9,112 nt of DNA, from contig JAOTST010000044.1 of NCBI GenBank assembly GCA_029864785.1, positions 1-9,112 of the forward strand, in the 5' to 3' direction. A program made the translations under genes and the position numbers. This document shows positions 1 to 6,870 of the stretch, in pieces; position 1 is the first letter of the stretch; every line of letters begins with the position of its first letter. The notes below the pieces were generated by a model, which was not told the origin of the DNA, did not search any database, and saw only the letters and a program-made list of their open reading frames with translations. Origin of the DNA: Chromatiales bacterium. Lineage in GTDB: Bacteria > Pseudomonadota > Gammaproteobacteria > Thiohalomonadales > Thiohalomonadaceae.

Positions 1-1608
1 CGGGGCGTGTTGAAAAAGTTTTCGGAAGCGGCGCTCGCTCTCTTCCAGAGAACCTTTTGCCTGCCGTTCAAAGGTAATATCCTCCATGATATGTACGGAG
101 TATCGATAGCTTCCATCAATATTAGTTATCGCGGTGGCACGTGATAAAAATATCTCTCCACCTTCCAGCACAATCTCTTCGTTAAGCTCTTCAGCATGTG
201 GGTTTTCCAGCATTTCTGTGCAAGAAGGGAGAGGCCCCTCTCTTTTAGGAAAGCACTCCCAGTAGGGTTTACCGATGAGATCCCTTACCTCCATCTCGGC
301 GTGATCCGCATAGGCCTGATTGGCTCGGGTGATTAGCCCATCAGCATCATGGAGGAATATGGGGGCGTGAATGCTATCGAAGGCATCGACCCACTCTCGA
401 TGGGATTGAATAATTTTATCGCTGATATTGGCAAGGTCATGTTCAACACTCACACGATCACTGATATCGCGGATGATACCGACCGCACGCCACTCATCCT
501 GGAGTTTAATGGCCGATACAGATAACTCAACGGGAAACTCATGGCCACCTTTGCGCAGTGCAGCGAGTTCAATGGTCTTGCCGACTACGGCACCCTTACC
601 TGTCTTGAGGAACTGCTCCCACCCTGACTTGTGATCCTTTTGGTAGTGCTCAGGTACAAGCAGTTGATGGAAATTTTTTCCGATAATCTCGTCGTTAGCG
701 TAGCCGAAGATCTTCTCCGCCGCTCTATTCCAGTAGCAGATATTCCCTTGAGGATTCAGAAGCGTGATGGCATCTTGAGCTGAATCACTAATTCCGCGGA
801 ATTTCTCTTCACTCTCTTGTAGTGCGCGCTGGCTGAGTTGGCGAGCTAAGATCCCCTGAAGTACGCGGTATCGACTGTAAAAGATGCCAAACAGTCCGAT
901 GAGCCAGATCATGGAGATGATCATGATACGGTCTTGAATCCCCTCGGAACGATAGGCTAAATAGGGCACCATATCGATTGAAACACTCACACCACCACGA
1001 ATGTCGCCGACCTTGTACCCCTGATCGGCATGACATTTGAGACACCCCTTTTGGGTGATCATCGGCCTCATAAAGCGATAATAGGGCTCCCCTTTGATCT
1101 CGGTCTCCTCTGAAACCTCTTTTGCGCCCTGCTCAAATTGTTCAAGCGCTCTTCGCTCCCACTGATCGGGGGCATTATCAGGATTGAGTGGTTTAAGGCT
1201 GGTAACGTGTCCTCTGTTTCCGAAGAGTTCAGCGTGATCCGTTGCCACCTCCCTTAGAATATAGGAGGGGTTCATCAACGTTAATTTTAGGCCTGAGGCT
1301 GTAGAGACATCTCGTTCAGGCAGGTGAGATAGATAGGGATTGGGTGGCGTGTGTTCGCTGATGGGCACATAGACACCCCCATGTGAGCTCGCCCAGAAGC
1401 GCAGAGATTGATCCTTATTAAAGTTGGTTAGAGCTGCGTTGTAGGCCAGTGCCATGCTGTGATCAATTAAAACACCTGACTGTGAATAGAAGATGAGCGC
1501 CAGAGCAACGCTCCATATCAAAGTAGCGATGGTAATAACACGGTTTAGATGGCCTATTTCAGCCTTTGATTCCTGAACCAGATTGTTCTGGACTATATCT
1601 CTATCCAT
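1..1608 (-). CDS. DUF3365-type haem-binding membrane sensor with PAS domains (C-terminus beyond window)
   Basis: The reading frame is open from ATG at 1608 to the left edge, 536 residues, so the output domain is missing. Residues 24-42 and about 227-247 form two hydrophobic helices that flank a periplasmic domain of about 180 residues. That domain resembles DUF3365 (Tll0287-like) sensors and has one c-type haem motif, CLKCH (C189, C192, H193), just before the second helix. In the cytoplasm follow a PAS domain at about 265-385 (ending RDISDRV), a second at about 398-515 (ending MEDITFERQ), and the first residues of a third (RRFRKLFQHAP) at the window edge. AAGGAA lies 12 nt before the ATG. It probably senses redox state or a haem ligand and signals through a histidine kinase, GGDEF or EAL output that cannot be seen. 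It follows the PhoQ-like gene on the same strand after 126 nt and may be co-transcribed. Domain calls are from remembered family patterns. Confidence 0.85.
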   Translation of the reverse strand, partial: MDRDIVQNNLVQESKAEIGHLNRVITIATLIWSVALALIFYSQSGVLIDHSMALAYNAALTNFNKDQSLRFWASSHGGVYVPISEHTPPNPYLSHLPERDVSTASGLKLTLMNPSYILREVATDHAELFGNRGHVTSLKPLNPDNAPDQWERRALEQFEQGAKEVSEETEIKGEPYYRFMRPMITQKGCLKCHADQGYKVGDIRGGVSVSIDMVPYLAYRSEGIQDRIMIISMIWLIGLFGIFYSRYRVLQGILARQLSQRALQESEEKFRGISDSAQDAITLLNPQGNICYWNRAAEKIFGYANDEIIGKNFHQLLVPEHYQKDHKSGWEQFLKTGKGAVVGKTIELAALRKGGHEFPVELSVSAIKLQDEWRAVGIIRDISDRVSVEHDLANISDKIIQSHREWVDAFDSIHAPIFLHDADGLITRANQAYADHAEMEVRDLIGKPYWECFPKREGPLPSCTEMLENPHAEELNEEIVLEGGEIFLSRATAITNIDGSYRYSVHIMEDITFERQAKGSLEESERRFRKLFQHAP

Positions 1609-1700
1609 GGATATAAGCGTTCCTTGTGAGTTCCAATCAATTTAAAGTGACCGGATAGCGTTAACTTTTTATCACTAACCTCTCAAATACTAGCAGATAT

Positions 1701-1721
1701 ATTGGCCTTATCCAGACCAAT
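1701..1721 (-). terminator. Weak hairpin after the PhoQ-like gene
   Basis: Read on the minus strand, ATTGGTC and GGCCAAT can pair (six pairs plus one G-U) around a 7-nt loop, starting 13 nt after the kinase stop codon. No T-run follows, so intrinsic termination is doubtful. It may only attenuate, or protect the 3' end of, the cytochrome/two-component message before the haem-PAS sensor gene. Confidence 0.25.
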
Positions 1722-1734
1722 TTAATGTTAATGC

Positions 1735-3060
1735 TCAGGGTAGAGGGATGTTCACCACGGCCATAAATCCGCCTAATCGTGCGGAGGCGGAGAGGGTGAT
1801 ATCACCACCGTAACTTTCGACGATCTCTTTAACAATGGACAGACCAATACCATGGCCTGCGGTCGACTCATCAACGCGCACACCACGTTCAGTGAGCTGT
1901 TCAAGGCGTTCTGGTGCACAGCCGGGGCCATCATCCTCAATGGATATCGTAAAGAGACCATTAAGTTCAATCTTACAGGAGACCGCTGTTTTGGCCCATT
2001 TGCAGGCGTTATCGAGCAGGTTGCCTATCAACTCAATCATATCGTCACGATCGAGTGCAATCGCGGATGATTGTGGGTAGTTAAACTCAAGATTCAGATC
2101 TTTATCTGGGTAGATCTGCCGTAGCATTTTCTTCAGAACGGGGAGCTCTTCAGCGGGTTGGAACTGCTGCCCTGGGGTGGCACTACCAGCCAGACGGGCA
2201 CGTTTTAGCTCCTGTTCAATCAACCGTTGAATATGGCTAACCTGTGTGAGTAATTCGGTACGAATCTGTGGCACGTTATTTAAATCTTCTGATTCAGCCA
2301 ACTGCACCAGTAGCTGTAGTGGTGTTTTAAGGGTGTGCGCCATGTTTCCTGCGCTATTACGAGAACGTTTGATGCGTTCCACCATGGCTAAAATCAGTCG
2401 ATTGATCTCATCAACCAGTGGGTCAAGCTCTGCAGGAAGAGGGGTAGAGAGTTGCTCAATTTCACCACGCTCAAGATGTTTTATCTCTGTCTTGATCTGA
2501 TCCAGCGGTTTGAATGACTGCCGTAGAATAAAACGTTGTACCGATAGAATAAGGATGAGGAAGAGAGGGATCGAAATTAGTAGATAGAATCCATAGCGTC
2601 TGAGTTGTTGATAGAGTGGCTCAAGATCTTCTGCGGTGGTGATCTTGATGATGTGCCCCTGTTTTCGATATTGAGCAGACCAGAGTAGAAGCTGCTGATT
2701 ATGAGGGCCGACCATGTGGGAGACTGAGTTATTAGAGCTAACGGCCTTTACATTAAAGGGCCAATCCCATGCAGAACGGGAGACAAGGGCACGTTTACCG
2801 TCGACCATAATATGAAAATAGTGACCAGAGAATGGTCGCTGATAAATGCCGGTGAGTCGCTCTTCACGAATGGTTGTCACTCCTGTTGCATCAAACTGTA
2901 ACGCAGCTAGTAGTGCTTCAGCATCATGTTCCAGACGGGTCTTGGTTGTTGTTTCGCCCATATTGATAGTCACGGAGTAGATCAGCCAGCCAGCCCCGAG
3001 TGAGGCGATAAGCAAGATCAGTGAGAGGGCAATTTGTAGCCTTTTCTCCAGAGAGTTCAT
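1735..3060 (-). CDS. PhoQ-like sensor histidine kinase
   Basis: Inner-membrane sensor kinase of 441 residues that should phosphorylate the response regulator encoded just upstream. Helix 1 is at about 10-32, a periplasmic sensor region of about 125 residues follows, helix 2 is at about 156-175, and a HAMP-type linker runs to about 230. The phospho-accepting H242 sits in AHTLKTPLQLL, the PhoQ form of the H-box. The ATPase domain shows an N-box (GNLLDNACKWAK, 346-357), G1 (DDGPG, 376-380) and G2 (GHGIGLSIV, 402-410). All catalytic boxes look intact. The periplasmic region has no acidic patch like the Mg2+-sensing one of enterobacterial PhoQ, and no cysteine pair, so its signal is probably different. 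It has several histidines (80, 83, 115, 120, 136). The start lies 28 nt after the regulator stop with only a weak Shine-Dalgarno, so translation may depend on coupling. Confidence 0.93.
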   Translation of the reverse strand: MNSLEKRLQIALSLILLIASLGAGWLIYSVTINMGETTTKTRLEHDAEALLAALQFDATGVTTIREERLTGIYQRPFSGHYFHIMVDGKRALVSRSAWDWPFNVKAVSSNNSVSHMVGPHNQQLLLWSAQYRKQGHIIKITTAEDLEPLYQQLRRYGFYLLISIPLFLILILSVQRFILRQSFKPLDQIKTEIKHLERGEIEQLSTPLPAELDPLVDEINRLILAMVERIKRSRNSAGNMAHTLKTPLQLLVQLAESEDLNNVPQIRTELLTQVSHIQRLIEQELKRARLAGSATPGQQFQPAEELPVLKKMLRQIYPDKDLNLEFNYPQSSAIALDRDDMIELIGNLLDNACKWAKTAVSCKIELNGLFTISIEDDGPGCAPERLEQLTERGVRVDESTAGHGIGLSIVKEIVESYGGDITLSASARLGGFMAVVNIPLP

Positions 3061-3088
3061 ATTAAAGATACTATCTCAAATATTCTAT

Positions 3089-3760
3089 CTAAACAGTAGG
3101 ATGCGAGATATAAATGTAGCCTTGACCACGGCGCGTCTCAATACGAGCCTTACCGATCTTTTGACGCAGGCGATTAACATAGACCTCAATGACGTTACTG
3201 TCACGATCACCATCTTCTTCGTAGAGGTGATCGGTTAGGTGTGACTTTGAGAGCACTCGATCAGGATGGTAGAGCAGATAACGTAGTAGACGATACTCCA
3301 TAGCGGTGAGCTGCTCTATCTTTCCATCGGCACAGATGACACTCTGCTTTGACTCATCAAGCTTCAATTCACCAGAAATCAGTGTGGATGGTTCAGTGGT
3401 TTGATGGCGTCGAATTAACGCATCAATGCGAGCAAGTAGCTCTTCGGTATGAAACGGTTTGCCAAGATAGTCGTCGGCGCCAGCTTTGAGTCCATCAACT
3501 CGCTCATGCCAGCTATCGCGGGCTGTGAGAATAATGACCGGCGTGTGAACCCCGTCTTTGCGCCAGTTTTGAAGAACATCGAGCCCGGATCTTCCGGGCA
3601 GACCCAGGTCAAGAATAATGATGTCGTAGGGTTCTATTGATGCCTGTAGCTCACCGTCGATACCATTTTCAATCCAGTCAACGGCATAGCCCACACGCTT
3701 TAGTGAACGTCGTAGTTCTGGTGCAAGGCGAATATCATCCTCAATCAGTAGTAGGCGCAT
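3089..3760 (-). CDS. OmpR/PhoP-family response regulator
   Basis: DNA-binding response regulator of 223 residues, partner of the adjacent PhoQ-like kinase. The receiver domain (1-115) has the acidic pair E7/D8/D9, phospho-acceptor D51 in LDLGLPG, T79 and K101 (GKPF). A winged helix-turn-helix of OmpR type covers about 125-220, with the typical [13 protein letters not shown] and [15 protein letters not shown] segments and the wing ending in RGQGYIY. Its ATG follows the TAG stop of the PepSY gene with no base between them (TAG|ATG), and I see no strong Shine-Dalgarno, so translational coupling to PepSY is likely. By context it probably controls its own operon, which encodes the SHP/DHC/cytochrome b561 chain. 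That is inference; I found no convincing binding repeat. Confidence 0.95.
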   Translation of the reverse strand: MRLLLIEDDIRLAPELRRSLKRVGYAVDWIENGIDGELQASIEPYDIIILDLGLPGRSGLDVLQNWRKDGVHTPVIILTARDSWHERVDGLKAGADDYLGKPFHTEELLARIDALIRRHQTTEPSTLISGELKLDESKQSVICADGKIEQLTAMEYRLLRYLLYHPDRVLSKSHLTDHLYEEDGDRDSNVIEVYVNRLRQKIGKARIETRRGQGYIYISHPTV

Positions 3761-4102
3761 CTAATCGTGTTCACGTCCCAGGCTTTGACCATTTTGTGCA
3801 TCATACTTCAATTCGATCACTTCACCATCCTCTTGCAGCAGTTCTAGCTCATAAATCCAGCGGCCATGCTTCTTCTTTAGCTCCACCTCCAAGATACTCG
3901 GATTATTAGAGAGATTAGCCTGATTGATAATATGGCTGAGGGGGAGGATGACTCCCTCCGAAACGAGTTGGCGGGCGTGTTCATAATCCGCCTTACTCTC
4001 CCCCTCATCGGCCCAGAGAAGAGAGGGAGTGAGCATGACCACAACCACAATGGCCATGCTCCAGAGGACATTTTTAAAGAAGGGGAAGGGTATTAATCCC
4101 AA
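3761..4102 (-). CDS. Exported PepSY-domain protein
   Basis: Small periplasmic or membrane-tethered protein of 113 residues. A hydrophobic leader at about 12-30 ends in SLLWA, a plausible signal peptidase site. A single PepSY domain covers about 37-111, with the family pattern ARQLVSEGVILPLSHII, then ILEVELKKKHGRWIYELELL and DGEVIELKYDAQNGQSL. The chosen start is TTG, because GGAG lies seven nt before it and because it supplies the only lysine (K10) before the hydrophobic stretch; the alternative ATG (residue 16) would leave the leader uncharged. The start overlaps the DHC gene by 10 nt, and the stop abuts the response-regulator ATG. PepSY domains are known inhibitor or ligand-binding modules, and they often lie beside PhoPQ-like pairs. 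A role in modulating the kinase's periplasmic domain is plausible but not shown. Confidence 0.88.
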   Translation of the reverse strand: MGLIPFPFFKNVLWSMAIVVVVMLTPSLLWADEGESKADYEHARQLVSEGVILPLSHIINQANLSNNPSILEVELKKKHGRWIYELELLQEDGEVIELKYDAQNGQSLGREHD

Positions 4103-4665
4103 CGGCCCACTCCGGGAATATGAACACCATGCTCACTAAATGATCCCTTGGCCGCCTCAGTGTGGCACTTTTCACAATTACTAAAACTACCCACCTTGGG
4201 GTTCCCTGTTACATAGCGAGGCGGAATTTCATCATGCTTGCGTAAAAAATAGCGTGTTTCACTGATGCGTAGTGGAGCACTGTTGCGCGGAATAGAGTTG
4301 TTAATCGATTGTGAGCGGTGAGCACTGCTTGTGTCTGCGGCACCAGCGACAAGATAGTTGAGAATTTTCTGAGCATCAGCACTATCAAATTCGGCATTTT
4401 CACCAAAGTGGTCGTCCAGTCCACCCATTAATTTTTTCCAGGAACGAGCGGGTAAAAGCCCAGGCTGGAAGGCAAAGTGGCATGAACCACACTCATCAAT
4501 ATACGGCTGATTGTTGACAGGGGTTACGCCCGCTTTAGAGAAAAATCGGCTGAATAGACCTCTCTTGCGGCCATCGTGATCATCATCATCGTCGTCACTC
4601 ATAGCGACGCCTGACGATGCCAATAGCGTCGTGATGACTGCACCTAATATAATTTTACGGTTCAT
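4093..4665 (-). CDS. dhc: Dihaem cytochrome c (DHC family)
   Basis: Periplasmic electron carrier of 190 residues. A signal peptide covers about 1-22 (cleavage near GVAMS). The mature N-terminus starts with six aspartates (24-29) plus H30 and D31, then a basic stretch. Two c-type haem sites are present: CGSCH at 59-63 and CEKCH at 164-168. H86, H179 and H182 are candidates for the second axial ligands. The pattern CGSCHFAFQPGLLPARSWKKLM and the C-terminal HGVHIPGVGRW match the DHC family as I remember it. In known clusters DHC is an electron-transfer partner of SHP and of a membrane cytochrome b, which are the two genes just upstream here. GGAG lies seven nt before the ATG, 14 nt after the SHP stop. 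The last 10 nt overlap the PepSY start. Confidence 0.93.
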   Translation of the reverse strand: MNRKIILGAVITTLLASSGVAMSDDDDDDHDGRKRGLFSRFFSKAGVTPVNNQPYIDECGSCHFAFQPGLLPARSWKKLMGGLDDHFGENAEFDSADAQKILNYLVAGAADTSSAHRSQSINNSIPRNSAPLRISETRYFLRKHDEIPPRYVTGNPKVGSFSNCEKCHTEAAKGSFSEHGVHIPGVGRWD

Positions 4666-4679
4666 TATCTCTCTCCAGT

Positions 4680-5084
4680 TTATTTATAGTTAATCAGATA
4701 GGTGAGAATGTCACCCTTTTCTTGAGCCGTGCATTCGCGACCCCAGGTCCATTTACAATTTCGTTTAAACCACTTCTCTATCTTTTTTACCTTGGTAAAT
4801 CGTGCAGAATTAGCAGATGGCGCCATCGGTTTGATCGGCTTACCGGTTCTATGGTGCTTGCCCATCTGTGTAAGATTATCGGTGTGACAGCTACTACAGC
4901 TTCGCATTTTATTGTCTTTGGCTGAATGCACCTGGCGCTGCCATAATTTTTCACCGTTACTGGCACTAAAGTTTGCGGCGCCTCCAGATTTATATTTATC
5001 GAATGCCGAGGCGGAGCCCGCAGCAAAAATTGTGGGCGAAAGCACTAAGCTTGCGATTAAAATTAAATTTTTAATGTTCATCAT
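4680..5084 (-). CDS. shp: SHP-type monohaem cytochrome c (DUF1924)
   Basis: Periplasmic c-type cytochrome of 134 residues, homologous to the sphaeroides haem protein. A signal peptide covers about 1-27 (ending GSASA). There is one haem motif, CSSCH, at 63-67. The C-terminal segment KRNCKWTWGREC holds N109, at the place of the asparagine that caps the haem iron in characterised SHP (45-46 residues after the first haem cysteine). It also holds C110 and C118, matching the disulfide reported next to that asparagine. SHP releases Asn on reduction and binds O2, NO or similar ligands; its physiological job is not settled. AAGGA precedes a double ATG; the second (residue 2) has the better spacing of seven nt. 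The gene follows cytochrome b561 after 17 nt. Motifs are seen directly; the haem-ligand role is transferred from the family. Confidence 0.93.
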   Translation of the reverse strand: MMNIKNLILIASLVLSPTIFAAGSASAFDKYKSGGAANFSASNGEKLWQRQVHSAKDNKMRSCSSCHTDNLTQMGKHHRTGKPIKPMAPSANSARFTKVKKIEKWFKRNCKWTWGRECTAQEKGDILTYLINYK

Positions 5085-5101
5085 TTTTTCCTTAATTAAA
5101 T

Positions 5102-5674
5102 TTAATGGTCGGCATCTTTCTTGCCGGTAAACATCGACAACACAAGATTTTCACCGTGTTGGAATGAAGCCAAAATGACACCTGCAACATGGGCAATAAC
5201 CAGTAGTAAGGTGAAGTTGGCAAAAAATTCGTGCAGCTCTTTCAGCACACTGCCTGTAAACGAAGAGCTACCTGCCCAGAACTCAACCAGTGGGCCTGAG
5301 AATTCATTGGCACCATAGACAGAGAGCCCTGTTGTGACAGTTGCAATCAGTGAAAGCAGTAGGGCAATGACCATCGCTCCGCCTGCTGGGTTGTGACCCA
5401 AGTATCTCTTTGGATTAAAGGCCGCGATATCCTTCAAATAACTTATGGTGGTTTTACGTGAAAAGACAAAATGGCTAAATCGAGCGTAACGGGTACCAAT
5501 AACGCCCCATATAATACGGAAGAGAATAAGGCTACCAATGGTATAACCTGCAAAGGAGTGCAAAGTCAGCCAATCATCTTCGGTGATATAGGCGACGGTA
5601 AAGCTGGTAACCAGTGTCCAATGAAATACCCGTATCAGAATATCCCATACTTTTACCTGTTCAATTTGACTCAT
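5102..5674 (-). CDS. Cytochrome b561 / Ni-hydrogenase cytochrome b-type membrane protein
   Basis: Four-helix inner-membrane dihaem cytochrome b of 190 residues (family of PF01292). It should take electrons from quinol and pass them to the periplasmic cytochromes encoded next in the operon. Probable helices lie at about 15-30, 38-58, 98-120 and 146-170. Candidate haem b ligands, one or more in each relevant helix, are H18 (VFHWT), H39 (TLHSF), H148 (ELHEF) and H162 (IAHVAG). The opening VWDILIRVFHW is the usual signature for this family. The Shine-Dalgarno is modest (AGGCAAAACAG before ATG). It is the first gene of the minus-strand operon and faces the OsmC gene across a 149-nt divergent region. 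Confidence 0.94.
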   Translation of the reverse strand: MSQIEQVKVWDILIRVFHWTLVTSFTVAYITEDDWLTLHSFAGYTIGSLILFRIIWGVIGTRYARFSHFVFSRKTTISYLKDIAAFNPKRYLGHNPAGGAMVIALLLSLIATVTTGLSVYGANEFSGPLVEFWAGSSSFTGSVLKELHEFFANFTLLLVIAHVAGVILASFQHGENLVLSMFTGKKDADH

Positions 5675-5732
5675 CTGTTTTGCCTGTTAGTTTGATTTGT
5701 GTAGAGCTTAGGCGCTCAACCTGAATAGAAAC

Positions 5733-5760
5733 TTAATTTTCGAAGTGAATATCAAATTAA
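5733..5760. promoter_or_regulatory. AT-rich inverted repeat in the divergent cytochrome b561/OsmC control region
   Basis: TTAATTT (5733-5739) and AAATTAA (5754-5760) form a perfect 7-bp inverted repeat with a 14-nt spacer, about midway between the two divergent genes. A minus-strand TTGATA (5755-5750) lies inside it and could be a -35 for the cytochrome operon, but no good -10 follows at normal spacing. It could be an operator for the operon's own regulator or simply an AT-rich chance repeat. Confidence 0.3.
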
Positions 5761-5790
5761 TTGCCAATTTACTGGGCTGACCGTTAGGAT
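5761..5790 (+). promoter_or_regulatory. Candidate promoter for the OsmC-family gene
   Basis: TTGCCA (5761-5766) and TAGGAT (5785-5790) are separated by 18 bp, giving a plausible sigma70-type promoter about 35 nt before the OsmC start. A clear ribosome binding site, GAGGTG, lies seven to eight nt before that ATG. The match to consensus is only moderate. Confidence 0.35.
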
Positions 5791-5823
5791 AGAGAGCGTT
5801 TAGTGAAATAGAGGTGTGCGCCA

Positions 5824-6234
5824 ATGCAGACAACCGTAACATGGCAAGGGAAGATGGCTTTTATGGCCGATGATGGGGCAGGGCATCGCGTTAAAATGGA
5901 TGCGCCACCTGCTGTTGGGTGTGAGGATGATGGCTTTAGGCCGAAGCATTTTTTACTGGATGCCCTTGCAGGCTGCACCTCAATGGATGTGATCTCGATC
6001 CTCAATAAAATGAAGATCTCACCAAATAGCTTTCGGGTAGAGGTGAGTGCCACCGAGACCGAGGAACATCCCAAGGTCTTTAGTGACTTTCATATTAGAT
6101 ATGTTGTAAGTAGTGAGGTTCCTGAAGATAAATTAAACAAGGCCATTGACCTTTCTCAGGAACGTTACTGCGGGGTGACGGCGATGTTTAAAAACTTTGC
6201 GCCGATCACCCATGAAGTGGTTTTCGAGGCCTAG
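5824..6234 (+). CDS. OsmC/Ohr-family protein
   Basis: Cytoplasmic protein of 136 residues, the usual length for the OsmC-like family (YhfA-like rather than clear Ohr). The two family cysteines are present: C51 in the signature DALAGCTSMDVISIL at the head of the central helix, and C116 in ERYCGVTAMF. Members with this pair reduce organic hydroperoxides or act on related thiol substrates; the YhfA branch has no firmly assigned substrate, so I do not name one. The N-terminal half starts VTWQGKMAFMAD, the usual first strands. A GAGGTG ribosome binding site precedes the ATG. It is divergent from the cytochrome operon and ends tail to tail with bacteriohemerythrin, sharing CTAG as stop on both strands. 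Confidence 0.92.
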   Translation: MQTTVTWQGKMAFMADDGAGHRVKMDAPPAVGCEDDGFRPKHFLLDALAGCTSMDVISILNKMKISPNSFRVEVSATETEEHPKVFSDFHIRYVVSSEVPEDKLNKAIDLSQERYCGVTAMFKNFAPITHEVVFEA

Positions 6235-6629
6235 TGGAGATACTTCATTAGCTGTTTATCCTGCGTAAGAATATGCTCAAGGAACCAGTTCTGGGTCAAG
6301 GTGAGCACCTTATCTAAAATGTGAGAGACTTCATCGCTATGGAGTTCATCACTAAACCGCTGAATATTCTTTGAAAACTCATTGTGGATCGCCTGATGGT
6401 CTTGAATATCGGGGAAGCTCACTTCACTCATAATCGCCTCTTCAGCAGAGAAGTGCATATCAACGTAGTCTTGAAGAAACTGAATGATATCCTTTGCCTT
6501 CACATCGTGCTTGTCACTACCCATCCGGTTAGATAGATCTTTAACCATCTCAAAAAATAGTTTGTGTTGGATATCGATCAGATTATTGCCCACGCAATAG
6601 TCATCAGACCACTCAATAAATTCCATCAT
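6231..6629 (-). CDS. Bacteriohemerythrin
   Basis: Single-domain hemerythrin of 132 residues, a four-helix bundle with a non-haem diiron site that binds O2. All seven expected ligands can be seen: H22 (DIQHKLFF), H59 and E63 (HFSAEE), H78 and H82 (DHQAIHNEF), H119 and D124 (EHILTQD). The N-terminal EFIEWSDDYCVGNNLIDIQH is the standard family opening. There is no signal peptide or fused domain, so it is cytoplasmic and probably stores, transfers or senses O2. AGGTG lies five nt before the first of two adjacent ATGs and eight before the second, so either may start. The stop shares CTAG with the OsmC gene. The neighbourhood of c-type cytochromes with O2 affinity suggests a common microaerobic or redox theme. 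Confidence 0.97.
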   Translation of the reverse strand: MMEFIEWSDDYCVGNNLIDIQHKLFFEMVKDLSNRMGSDKHDVKAKDIIQFLQDYVDMHFSAEEAIMSEVSFPDIQDHQAIHNEFSKNIQRFSDELHSDEVSHILDKVLTLTQNWFLEHILTQDKQLMKYLH

Positions 6630-6678
6630 CTAAACACCTAAATTATTTATTATTTTTATGACTCAATCTTTACTCATA

Positions 6679-6700
6679 TTCGGTACGATTTACTGCCGAA
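6679..6700. promoter_or_regulatory. Inverted repeat upstream of bacteriohemerythrin
   Basis: TTCGGTA (6679-6685) and TGCCGAA (6694-6700) pair in six of seven positions around an 8-nt spacer. It lies 50-71 nt before the hemerythrin start, next to a minus-strand TTGAGT (6666-6661) that could be a -35. It may be an operator; no known family consensus fits well. Confidence 0.3.
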
Positions 6701-6830
6701 CATCAACAAAACCCTAGAAATAGAACATCCAGCTCCATGCTCTGAATACTACAATGGTTTAATCCTAAAAACCATATTAAAAAAACGGATAAAAGGGGGC
6801 GCCAATCATCAACAGATGTTTGGGCGTTGT

Positions 6831-6839
6831 TGTTACAAT
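6831..6839 (+). promoter_or_regulatory. Extended -10 promoter for the UPF0149 gene
   Basis: TGTTACAAT carries a TACAAT -10 hexamer preceded by TGn, the extended -10 element that can work without a good -35 (none is seen at 16-18 bp). Transcription would start about 25 nt before the TTG start codon, leaving room for the GAAGAGAG ribosome binding site at 6856-6863. Confidence 0.4.
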
Positions 6840-6870
6840 AGACGCAAATTAAGATGAAGAGAGTCGACCC

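Noticed and set aside
1835..2500. Open frames on the plus strand opposite the kinase
   Set aside because: They are shadows of the strong minus-strand kinase frame, with low-complexity, Ser/Arg-rich translations and no recognisable domain.
5715..5745. PhoP-box-like GTTT / GGTTGA direct repeat before cytochrome b561
   Set aside because: The half-sites are 12 nt apart, not 11, and the second half matches poorly.
5745..5765. FNR-like TTGAT half-site in the divergent region
   Set aside because: No matching ATCAA at the required spacing of four.
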